Shown here: positions 57,165 to 64,000 of the stretch, in pieces
How the letters are laid out: every line of letters starts with the position of its first letter
Position numbering within the stretch: position 1 is the stretch's first letter
Origin: Pandoraea sputorum
GTDB lineage: Bacteria > Pseudomonadota > Gammaproteobacteria > Burkholderiales > Burkholderiaceae
Length of the DNA stretch: 64,000 nt
Assembly: GCF_000814845.2 (NCBI RefSeq)
Contig: NZ_CP010431.2
Coordinates: forward strand, 1,116,001 to 1,180,000
Reading direction: 5' to 3'
Translations under genes and position numbers: made by a program
The notes under the pieces: model-generated
Seen by the model: only the letters and a program-made list of their open reading frames with translations
Told to the model about the DNA's origin: nothing
The model's database searches: none

Positions 57165-58577
57165 ATGAGGGAAACAGCCATGCACCTGACGCGCGTGACC
57201 CGATGGAGCGTTCGCGCGGCTTGCCTTGCCGCCGTGATGCTCGTGAGCGCGTGCAACGACGCCTCGACGCCGAAGCCGCCCGAGCCGGGCAAACCGCCGC
57301 AGCCGAAGACGTCGATGGTGCCGTCGCTCGTGACAAGCGCGATGGCGGCAGACGCGCCTGCCGCGGCATCGGTATCGGCATCGGCGTCTGCATCTGCATC
57401 TTCGGCCCCGGCCGCCTCAGCCGTGCCCGCCGCGACACCGTCTGCCCCGTCCGAGCTGATCGCACGCGGCAAGTATCTGACGCGCGCGGCCGACTGCGCG
57501 GCGTGCCACACGAGTGCGGACGGTGCGCCGTTCGCCGGTGGCGTGCCGCTCAAGTCGCCGTTCGGCACGTTCTACGGCACGAACATCACGCCGGACAAGA
57601 CGAACGGCATCGGTGGCTGGACGGCCGAAGAGTTCTACCGCGCGCTGCATGACGGCATCGCGCCCGACAAGGCCTTGTACCCGGCCATGCCGTACACGTC
57701 CTATCGGCAGATGACGCGCGCGGACAGCGACGCCATTTACGCGTACCTGATGTCGGTGAAACCGGCCGCCGTGCCCAACCGCAAGCACGACCTTTCGTTC
57801 CCGTACAACGTGCGCATGGCCATGCGTGCGTGGGACTGGATGTTCCTCAAGGACACGCTACCCGATGCGTCGAAAGGCCAATCGGCGGACTGGCTGCGCG
57901 GGCGTTATCTCGCCAACGCGCTGGGCCACTGCGCGGAATGCCACACGCCGCGCGGCACGTTCGGTCAACTGGACAAGGCGAAGCCGCTCGGCGGCGCTGC
58001 GCTCGCACGTATCGCGGCCCCCGATCTGACGCCTGAGGCGTTGGCCGCGCGCGGCTGGACGGTAAAGGATCTGCAAACGTTCTTCGGCACGGGCATTGCG
58101 CCGCAAGGCTCGGCGTTCGGCGAGATGTATCCGGTCGTGCATCTGAGCACGCAGTACCTGACGCCGGACGACCTGCGTTCGCTCTCGACGTATCTGCTCG
58201 GCGACGCGCCGCCCGCACCCAAGCCGCTGCCGGAGAACCCCGACACGAGCAAGCTGATGGCGGGACGCAATATGTACCTGGCGGTGTGCGCCGGATGCCA
58301 CGCGGCAGACGGCACCGGCAAGCCGCACGTGGCTGTCTCGATGCTGGGCAATTCGACTGTGCGTCAGAAGGATCCGCGCAATCTGATCGTCACGATTCTC
58401 GATGGCGTCGAAGCGCAGAAATTCCCGGGGCTGGAAGCGATGCAGGACATGCCGGGCTTCGACAAACGTCTGACCGATGCGCAGATCTCCGAGCTGACCA
58501 ACTACCTGCGCGTGGCCTACGGCGGGCAGGCGGGCGACGTGAACTCCGAGATCGTCAAACAGCTGCGTCAGAAGTAA
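57165..58577 (+). CDS. Triheme cytochrome c lipoprotein subunit
   Basis: The 470-residue protein has three c-type heme sites (CAACH, CAECH, CAGCH), each with a downstream Met candidate, as in alcohol/gluconate/nicotinate dehydrogenase cytochrome subunits. The signal peptide ends LVSAC, a lipobox, so it should be anchored to a membrane. A Ser/Ala low-complexity linker (about residues 55-95) follows. It would pass electrons from the 2Fe-2S subunit to the respiratory chain. Two starts compete: ATG 57165 (GAGGGG upstream) and ATG 57180 (AGGGA upstream). Confidence 0.92.
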   Translation: MRETAMHLTRVTRWSVRAACLAAVMLVSACNDASTPKPPEPGKPPQPKTSMVPSLVTSAMAADAPAAASVSASASASASSAPAASAVPAATPSAPSELIARGKYLTRAADCAACHTSADGAPFAGGVPLKSPFGTFYGTNITPDKTNGIGGWTAEEFYRALHDGIAPDKALYPAMPYTSYRQMTRADSDAIYAYLMSVKPAAVPNRKHDLSFPYNVRMAMRAWDWMFLKDTLPDASKGQSADWLRGRYLANALGHCAECHTPRGTFGQLDKAKPLGGAALARIAAPDLTPEALAARGWTVKDLQTFFGTGIAPQGSAFGEMYPVVHLSTQYLTPDDLRSLSTYLLGDAPPAPKPLPENPDTSKLMAGRNMYLAVCAGCHAADGTGKPHVAVSMLGNSTVRQKDPRNLIVTILDGVEAQKFPGLEAMQDMPGFDKRLTDAQISELTNYLRVAYGGQAGDVNSEIVKQLRQK

Positions 58578-58666
58578 TGCCGCAGGTGTAAGGCGTAAGG
58601 CACCGGACAGTCGCGATCCCGGCGTCCGACACGTCGCAGACATGCCGCAGACACGCCGCATCAAAC

Positions 58667-58698
58667 GGGACATGGCGCATAATGACGCGCCATGTCCC
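58667..58698. repeat. 12-bp perfect inverted repeat over a start codon
   Basis: GGGACATGGCGC (58667-58678) and GCGCCATGTCCC (58687-58698) are perfect complements with an 8-nt loop. The right arm contains the ATG (58692) of the WYL regulator gene. As DNA it could be that regulator's own operator; as RNA it would hide the start codon. Confidence 0.85.
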
Positions 58699-59375
58699 GC
58701 ACACAACGTCTCTTCTCCCTCATGCAATTGCTACGCCGTCACCGCTATCCGGTGCCGGGGGCCGCGCTCGCCAGTTCGCTGGGCGTGAGTCTGCGCACGC
58801 TCTATCGAGACATCGCCGAATTGCAGTCGCAGGGGGCGCATATCGAGGGGGCACCCGGGCTGGGGTACGTCCTCAAACCGGGCTTCATGCTGCCACCGCT
58901 GATGTTCTCGGAAGAGGAAATCGAAGCGATCGTGCTCGGTTCGCGCTGGGTCGCCAAGCGCACCGACGGGGCGTTGGCAGACGCGGCGGCAAATGCGCTG
59001 GCGAAGATCGCGGCGGTGCTGCCGGCGGACCTGCGCACGTCGCTTGAGGCGTCGACACTCCTTATCGGACCGGGCGATCCGCTGCCGCCGATGATCGTCG
59101 ATCTGACCGACATTCGCGAGGCCATACGCGCCGAGCGCAAACTTCATCTGTCCTATCGCGACGAAGCCGGACGTCTGTCCGAGCGCGTTGTCTGGCCGTT
59201 CGCGCTGGGCTTCTTCGATCGCGTTCGCATGATCCTCGCGTGGTGCGAGCTGCGCGACGATTTCCGCAGCTTCCGCGCCGACCGCATCGAAGCCATGACC
59301 GTCGCCGACACCCGCTATCCGCGCGGACGCCGCACCTTGCTCAAGGCGTGGCGTGAGAAGACCGGAAAGGGTTGA
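58692..59375 (+). CDS. YafY-like HTH/WYL-domain transcriptional regulator
   Basis: The 227-residue protein has a DeoR-type helix-turn-helix (RLFSLMQLLRRHRYPVPGAA, ASSLGVSLRTLYRDIAELQS). A WYL-type ligand domain follows (LHLSYRDEAGRLSERVVWPF, GFFDRVRMILAWCELRDDFR, SFRADRIEAM). WYL proteins sense nucleic acids or small molecules. Such regulators often sit beside VOC/glyoxalase genes, as here (next gene 229 nt downstream). The start lies inside a perfect inverted repeat, and no good Shine-Dalgarno is visible. Confidence 0.93.
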   Translation: MSRTQRLFSLMQLLRRHRYPVPGAALASSLGVSLRTLYRDIAELQSQGAHIEGAPGLGYVLKPGFMLPPLMFSEEEIEAIVLGSRWVAKRTDGALADAAANALAKIAAVLPADLRTSLEASTLLIGPGDPLPPMIVDLTDIREAIRAERKLHLSYRDEAGRLSERVVWPFALGFFDRVRMILAWCELRDDFRSFRADRIEAMTVADTRYPRGRRTLLKAWREKTGKG

Positions 59376-59604
59376 GCCTGACGAGCTTTCCCCGGCGATC
59401 CGACGCACCCCGAAGCATGAGAAAAATCCACCCTCGGATGCATCGAATTCACGTTTGAAATCGGCGTTCGACTGCTGACAAAATCTGACAGCATCGCTTC
59501 GTACGATGGCGTCCATGGCAGCGCGCAACGGCATTCGTTCCTCGAGTGACCGACGTCGTGCTGTCGATGAGAACGTCATTGATAACGAACGACAGGAGCT
59601 TGTC

Positions 59605-59979
59605 ATGCTGCATCCGGATATGGTCAATTTGTATGTCGCGAGTCCCCCCGAAAGCGCAGGTTTCTACGCCGAGCTGTTCGGCATGGAGCCGGTCGAAGCG
59701 TCGCCGGGGTTTGCGTTGTTCACGCTGCCTACGGGCATGAAGCTGGGATTGTGGGCGCGCTATTCGGTGGCGCCGACGGTCATCGCGCCGCCGGGCGGCA
59801 GCGAGGTGGTGTTTCCTGTGCAGTCCAAAGCACACGTCGATGCGACGTGGGAAGACTGGAGCGCACGCGGCATCACGATCCTGCAGGCACCGACTGACAT
59901 GGACTTCGGCCGGACGTTCGTGGCATCGGACCCCGACGGTCATCGTCTGCGTGTGTACAAGCTGTCGGACGAGCGCTAA
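59605..59979 (+). CDS. VOC/glyoxalase-fold protein
   Basis: The 124-residue protein has paired beta-alpha-beta units of the vicinal-oxygen-chelate fold: MVNLYVASPPESAGFYAELF, GMEPVEASPGFALFTLPTG, EVVFPVQSKAHVDATWEDWS, then DPDGHRLRVYKLSDE. Members include glyoxalases, dioxygenases and antibiotic-binding proteins; the metal ligands typical of glyoxalase I are not all evident. AGGAG precedes the ATG at 59605, which I prefer over a longer frame. Probably regulated by the WYL protein upstream. Confidence 0.87.
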   Translation: MLHPDMVNLYVASPPESAGFYAELFGMEPVEASPGFALFTLPTGMKLGLWARYSVAPTVIAPPGGSEVVFPVQSKAHVDATWEDWSARGITILQAPTDMDFGRTFVASDPDGHRLRVYKLSDER

Positions 59980-60050
59980 CGGTCGGGTGACGATTGTCAC
60001 GGCGAACGGGCCGCGATGACGTGCTTTGCCAGCCTATGGCAAGCATTTAG

Positions 60051-60088
60051 CCAGCGCATAGCCGGTGTGATGACCGGCTATGCGCTGG
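60051..60088. terminator. 16-bp perfect inverted repeat between convergent genes
   Basis: CCAGCGCATAGCCGGT and ACCGGCTATGCGCTGG flank a 6-nt loop, 10 nt past the msrA stop. A second hairpin (TGCTTTGCCA / TGGCAAGCA) precedes it at about 60021-60045. Neither has a clear T run, but paired hairpins between converging genes usually act as terminators or mRNA end stabilisers. Confidence 0.65.
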
Positions 60089-60097
60089 ATGCTTCGA

Positions 60098-60856
60098 TTA
60101 CTTCGCCGATGCGGTCTTCACGAGGACCGGTGTGTCGCGGTACTGCGTGGGGAAGATCCGTTTGAGGTCCTTCACCTTCGGCAGATCGTTGATCACGATG
60201 TACGGATAGTTCGGGTGCTCCGTCAGGAAGTCCTGGTGGTAGGTCTCGGCGGCATAGAAACCCGTGTATTTCTCCACTTTCGTCGCGATGGGTTTGCTGT
60301 AGGCGTGCGAGGCGTCGAGCTGCGCGATGTAGGCGGTTGCGACCTGACGCTGCGCGTCGGTCATCGGGAACACGGCCGAGCGGTATTGCGTACCGCTGTC
60401 CGGGCCCTGACGATTCACTTCCGTCGGGTTATGGGCGACCGAGAAGTAGATTTGCAGCAACTTGCCGTATGACACCTGCTGCGGGTCGAACGTCACCTGC
60501 ACCGACTCGGCGTGTCCCGTCGAGCCGCTACTCACGGTTTCGTAATCGGCGGTCTTGGCGGTGCCCCCGGCGTAGCCGGACTCGGCCTTCGTCACGCCCT
60601 TCACGTGCTGGAAGACACCTTGCACGCCCCAGAAACAGCCGCCTGCGAAGACGGCGGTTTCGGTGCGGGCGCCGGTCGACGGCTCGTCGAGCTTCGGTGC
60701 TGCGATGACAACGGATGGCTCCGCGCCGCCGAAGGCGTACGCGCCGATCTGCCACATGAAGACGCCGGAGGCGACTGCGGCAGCGCCCAGCAGTACGCGC
60801 CGCAGGCGGGATGCTGGTGACTTCTGACTTTGGTGCTTCGAATTGGACTGGATCAT
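60098..60856 (-). CDS. msrA: Exported peptide-methionine (S)-S-oxide reductase MsrA
   Basis: The 252-residue protein reduces methionine-S-sulfoxide. The catalytic motif is GGCFWGVQGVFQHVKG; GYAGGTAKTADYETVSSG, HAESVQVTFDP, HNPTEVNRQGPDSGTQYRSA and HQDFL complete the family pattern. An N-terminal hydrophobic segment (LLGAAAVASGVFMWQIGAYA) before the core indicates export or membrane anchoring. It follows the DipZ-like gene by 63 nt, and MsrB is encoded at the head of the unit, so the three form an envelope repair operon. GGGAG precedes the ATG. Confidence 0.95.
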   Translation of the reverse strand: MIQSNSKHQSQKSPASRLRRVLLGAAAVASGVFMWQIGAYAFGGAEPSVVIAAPKLDEPSTGARTETAVFAGGCFWGVQGVFQHVKGVTKAESGYAGGTAKTADYETVSSGSTGHAESVQVTFDPQQVSYGKLLQIYFSVAHNPTEVNRQGPDSGTQYRSAVFPMTDAQRQVATAYIAQLDASHAYSKPIATKVEKYTGFYAAETYHQDFLTEHPNYPYIVINDLPKVKDLKRIFPTQYRDTPVLVKTASAK

Positions 60857-60919
60857 TTCAAACTCCCGGCGCTAACCGAAATGAGGCAAAGATGGGAAAT
60901 AGGGGAAGTGTTGGATCGC

Positions 60920-62767
60920 TCAACCAAACGTGAATGCGTAAGCCGATGCGCCCGGATCGAGAAACTCGATGGTGAACGTGCGGTCTTGCACGTCGCCTGA
61001 CTGGCGCACCAGTTGATAAAGACGCTGCGAGGTCACGATGCCCGTGCCGTCGGCCGCCACGTCGGTGCCATGTGCATTGCCCGGGGCCTGTGCGTCGACC
61101 GTCACACGAAAGCGCACGGGTTTGCCGTTGGCGTCCGGCCCGAGCACGAGGTGCAGATCGCGGGCATGGAAGCGATAGACGATGCGTGCACCGGCTTGCG
61201 TTGCCGTGGCCTGTTCCGGGCCGACATTCCAGCGTCCGGCAAGTCCCCAATTGTTCAGCGACGGCGAGGTCGGCGCGTGGTAGTCGCTAACGGTGTCCTT
61301 CACCGCACCGCCCGGCGACGTGAAGTTCTCGGCGCGTTCATAGCCGACATATGTCTCCGGTGAGCGCACGTCGCTCATGTCGGGCGCTTGTTGAACACCG
61401 GCGGCCTTCACATCGGCGATGCCGTCGGCGACTTGTTTCGCACCGGCTTCGCGCAGCAACTGCTGGATCACGCGCTCCGACTCGGCGTAGTTACCTTCGC
61501 CAAAATGGTGGTAGCGCACGCGGCCCTGAGCGTCGACGAAGTAGTGCGCGGGCCAGTACTGATTGTTGAAGCCGCGCCAGATGGCGTAGTTGTTGTCGAT
61601 GGCGACCGGATAGTCGACACCCAGATCGTTCACCGCCTTCTTGACGTTGTTGATATCGCGCTCGAAGGCAAATTCGGGGGCATGCACGCCGATGACGACC
61701 AACCCCTGATCGCGATACTTCTGCGCCCACGCCTTCACGTACGGCAAGGTACGCAGGCAGTTGATGCACGAGTAGGTCCAGAAGTCGACGAGGACGACCT
61801 TGCCGCGCAGTGCCTGTGCGGTGAGCGGGGGCGAGTTGAGCCATTGCACCGCGCCGTCGAGCGAAGGCAACTGCCCTTCGACCGGCAGCGGTGCGGGTTC
61901 ATTCGCGGCGGTGCGGACCATGGCGTTGCCCGTGGCCACCATGGCCGAGCCGTTGGCGGCGTTGTTCGCGTCGGCTTGCGGTGCTTGCGATGCGCTGTCA
62001 CTGCCGTTTCCATTGGCACTGCGGCGCGCGCTTAACTGATCGACCAGACGCTGTTCGATGCCCCCGGTCGAGGCCGTCGAAACCTGCGCGAGCACGCCCG
62101 TATCGAGGCCGAGGGCAATGGCGGCGACGCCTGCGAGCATCAGCCCCCCGAGCACGCGGCGAATCCACTCACCTGCGCCCAGCGAGCGCTTCATGGTGGC
62201 GAAGACGCGTCCGCCGACGAGCAGGGCCAGTGCGAGCGACGTGGCGGCACCTGCGGCGTACGCGACGAGCAGCAGCGTCGTGCCGACGCTCGCACCTTGC
62301 AGTGCCGCGCCCGTCAGCACAAGGCCGAGAATCGGACCGGCACACGGCGCCCAGAGCAGGCCCGTAGCAATGCCGAGCAGGAACGACGCACCGGGACCGG
62401 TGCCTTTGGATTCGCCCGAGACACTGTCGTCGCTCTGCGCGGATTGCGTCAGACGGTTGCCCAGCGACACGAGCGGGTGTGTAAGGCGTTCGGCGAGCTT
62501 CGGAAAAAGCAGCGTCGCGCCGAACACTGCGACGAGGGCGAGCGCGAGCCAGCGGCCGTACTGGTTGGCCTGCACGACCCAACTGCCACCGACTGCGGCC
62601 AGCGTGGCGACAAGCGCGAACATCAGCACCATGCCCGCGAGCATGGGCAGCACGCTGCGCGAGAACGACTGACCGGCACGCGAGAATACGAACGGCAGCA
62701 CCGGCAAGATGCACGGGCTGACGATCGTCAGAATCCCGCCGAGGTAGGCAAGGATGAGCAAAGTCAT
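60920..62767 (-). CDS. DipZ-like thiol reductase (DsbD membrane domain + thioredoxin + C-terminal beta domain)
   Basis: The 615-residue protein has a CcdA/DsbD-like membrane domain with the redox Pro-Cys motifs SPCILPVLP (near residue 18) and LLWAPCAGPILG (near residue 142). A Ser/Asn/Ala linker leads to a thioredoxin-like domain with CxxC (TYSCINCLRTLPYVK) and VVIGVHAPEFAFER. A C-terminal beta-rich domain follows (YVGYERAENFTSPGG to SAYAFTFG), as in mycobacterial DipZ. It carries electrons from cytoplasmic thioredoxin to the periplasm. Lying between msrB and msrA, it is the likely electron donor for both exported reductases. Confidence 0.92.
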   Translation of the reverse strand: MTLLILAYLGGILTIVSPCILPVLPFVFSRAGQSFSRSVLPMLAGMVLMFALVATLAAVGGSWVVQANQYGRWLALALVAVFGATLLFPKLAERLTHPLVSLGNRLTQSAQSDDSVSGESKGTGPGASFLLGIATGLLWAPCAGPILGLVLTGAALQGASVGTTLLLVAYAAGAATSLALALLVGGRVFATMKRSLGAGEWIRRVLGGLMLAGVAAIALGLDTGVLAQVSTASTGGIEQRLVDQLSARRSANGNGSDSASQAPQADANNAANGSAMVATGNAMVRTAANEPAPLPVEGQLPSLDGAVQWLNSPPLTAQALRGKVVLVDFWTYSCINCLRTLPYVKAWAQKYRDQGLVVIGVHAPEFAFERDINNVKKAVNDLGVDYPVAIDNNYAIWRGFNNQYWPAHYFVDAQGRVRYHHFGEGNYAESERVIQQLLREAGAKQVADGIADVKAAGVQQAPDMSDVRSPETYVGYERAENFTSPGGAVKDTVSDYHAPTSPSLNNWGLAGRWNVGPEQATATQAGARIVYRFHARDLHLVLGPDANGKPVRFRVTVDAQAPGNAHGTDVAADGTGIVTSQRLYQLVRQSGDVQDRTFTIEFLDPGASAYAFTFG

Positions 62768-62843
62768 GAAGCGCTCCTTGAGCGGCGTCCGACGTGCGGA
62801 CGCTGCGAGCTTTTATTTGGGGGGGCGTCGTGGTGGGCCGATA

Positions 62844-63452
62844 TCAGGCGGCTTGCGGATGGAACGTCATCGCAAGACCGTTCATGCAGTAGCGCAGGCC
62901 GGTCGGCTTGGGACCGTCGTCGAAGACGTGACCCAGATGGCCGCCACAACGGCTGCAATGCACTTCCGTGCGCACCATGCCGAAGCTCCGGTCCGTATGG
63001 GTGCCCACGGCCTTGTCGAGCGGTGTCCAGAAGCTCGGCCAGCCGGTGTGGCTGTCGAACTTGGTGCGCGACGAGAACAGCGGCTGTGCGCAGCCTGCGC
63101 AGGCGAACGTGCCGGCACGGTGTTCGTCGTTGAGTGGGCTGGAGTAGGGCCGTTCGGTGCCTTCCTGACGCAGGATCTCGTACTGACCGGCAGACAGGCG
63201 CTTGCGCCATTCGGCGTCGCTGAAGGCCACCTCGAAGTGTTCGGTGGCGTTCGCGCCTTCGGCCGCCACGGCCGGGCGCACCAGACGCGGCACCAGCCCG
63301 GCGGCGACGGCGGCGGCCGCGGCAGTTGCGCTCAGCAGAAACAGGCGGCGCGCGGGTGTCGGGGCGGCGCTGGCCGCCACGGCACGTGCTGGCTGCGTCG
63401 CCGATGTGGCGGGCTTCCGGGGCTTGGGCGGGTACAAATCGGACAATCTCAT
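62844..63452 (-). CDS. msrB: Exported peptide-methionine (R)-S-oxide reductase MsrB
   Basis: The 202-residue protein reduces methionine-R-sulfoxide. It has two CxxC zinc pairs (FACAGC, HCSRCGGHLGHVFDDGP), HTGWPSFW and the catalytic Cys in GLRYCMNGLAM. The N-terminal extension has a Tat-like motif (ARRLFLLSATAAAAAVAAGL), so it is probably exported. GGAGGATGTC gives a strong ribosome-binding site. It is the first gene of the MsrB-DipZ-MsrA operon; the DipZ-like gene starts 76 nt downstream. Confidence 0.95.
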   Translation of the reverse strand: MRLSDLYPPKPRKPATSATQPARAVAASAAPTPARRLFLLSATAAAAAVAAGLVPRLVRPAVAAEGANATEHFEVAFSDAEWRKRLSAGQYEILRQEGTERPYSSPLNDEHRAGTFACAGCAQPLFSSRTKFDSHTGWPSFWTPLDKAVGTHTDRSFGMVRTEVHCSRCGGHLGHVFDDGPKPTGLRYCMNGLAMTFHPQAA

Positions 63453-63688
63453 GACATCCTCCGGTCAGTAGGACGATCCGGCGCGGGCTGGCCCCGCCGC
63501 AATAAGCTGGGGAGCGCGACGGCGGTGGTACGGCACAGAGGGGATCCGTGCCGGATCGATGACTGAAGATTAGTGCCCCGGCGATGGCGAAGTCCTCACG
63601 TAAAATTAAACAATTCGTGATACCTCCAGGGGCGCGATCTGCGCACAATGGGGCCTTCAAGACTCACTTTCCGGGAGCTTCCCGTCCG

Positions 63689-64000
63689 ATGGAATCGCCG
63701 CGCCGTGTCCTGCTCGTCGAAGACGACGTGCATATTGCCGATCTGCTCACGCTGCATTTGCGCGACGAGCGGTTCGAGGTCGTGCATTGCGCCGATGGCA
63801 ACGAGGGCCTGCGGCGCCTCGCCGAAGGCGGCTGGGACGCCCTGATCCTCGATCTCATGCTGCCCGGCGTCGACGGGCTGGAAATCTGCCGACAAGCGCG
63901 GCAGATGACCCGCTACACCCCCATCATCATCACCAGCGCCCGCTCCAGCGAGGTCCACAGGATTCTCGGGCTGGAATTGGGGGCAGACGACTACCTCGCC
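63689..64000 (+). CDS. OmpR-type response regulator, N-terminal receiver (3' truncated)
   Basis: The window ends inside this gene; 104 codons are visible. The receiver domain reads VLLVEDDVHIADLLTLHLRD (acidic pocket), ALILDLMLPGVDGLEIC (phosphorylated Asp in LDLMLP), PIIITSARSS and LELGADDYLA (conserved Lys expected just beyond the edge). The start ATG at 63689 follows GGGAGCTTCCCGTCC. The output domain is outside the window, so the OmpR subclass is inferred from LGLELGADDYLA. It is divergent from msrB across 236 nt and may or may not control that operon. Confidence 0.93.
   Translation, partial: MESPRRVLLVEDDVHIADLLTLHLRDERFEVVHCADGNEGLRRLAEGGWDALILDLMLPGVDGLEICRQARQMTRYTPIIITSARSSEVHRILGLELGADDYLA

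Overview
The window looks like chromosomal DNA of a GC-rich betaproteobacterium. The 16S rRNA gene, the rrn layout (16S, tRNA-Ile, tRNA-Ala, 23S, 5S) and the gene families point to Burkholderiaceae, most likely Pandoraea. The genus call rests on my memory of the 16S sequence, not on a search.

Region 1 (1-25.7 kb) is dominated by one large surface-protein system. After the tail of a LuxR/FixJ-type regulator and a small divergent exported protein comes a tight operon: a TpsB/FhaC-type outer-membrane transporter, an ExbB/TolQ-type proton channel carrying a periplasmic DUF2341/LamG-like domain, ExbD, TonB, a Porin_5-like protein, a coiled-coil exported protein and a YbjN-like protein. It ends at a clear terminator. 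A second block encodes an STN-domain periplasmic protein, a FecI-type ECF sigma factor and a FecR-type anti-sigma factor. A single gene of about 13.7 kb then encodes a 4562-residue filamentous-haemagglutinin (TpsA) exoprotein with a C-terminal DUF3739-like region. No TonB-dependent receptor lies in the window. I read this as a two-partner secretion system with its own energising complex and its own cell-surface-type signalling module, and it is the best candidate here for a poorly described system.

Region 2 (25.7-31.5 kb) is a complete rRNA operon with a sigma70 promoter, boxA elements, RNase III-type processing stems and a strong terminator. About 0.9 kb downstream of it holds only repeats and gene debris, including a truncated copy of the 3' end of the neighbouring gene.

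Region 3 (32.5-43.1 kb, minus strand) is a ten-gene operon with mostly 1-4 nt overlaps: LysR regulator, FAD-dependent monooxygenase-like protein, peptide-type ABC importer (two permeases, two ATPases, binding protein), acyl-CoA thioesterase/BAAT-like hydrolase and two CMD/alkylhydroperoxidase-like proteins. It probably imports and oxidatively processes an unidentified small molecule.

Region 4 (43.5-52.9 kb) is mixed: a DnaQ-exonuclease/GIY-YIG nuclease fusion in a two-gene operon behind a LexA-box-like site, a GST, a GGEEF diguanylate cyclase, a DUF4019-like exported protein, a GntR/FCD regulator, an alpha/beta hydrolase, an XRE-cupin regulator with a co-transcribed GNAT, and a divergent phosphinothricin-acetyltransferase-like GNAT.

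Region 5 (53.3-64 kb) holds a three-subunit Tat-exported molybdenum hydroxylase (Mo subunit, 2Fe-2S subunit, triheme cytochrome c lipoprotein), a WYL regulator and a VOC protein. It continues with an extracytoplasmic methionine-sulfoxide repair operon (MsrB, DipZ-like reductase, MsrA) and the start of an OmpR-type response regulator cut by the window edge.
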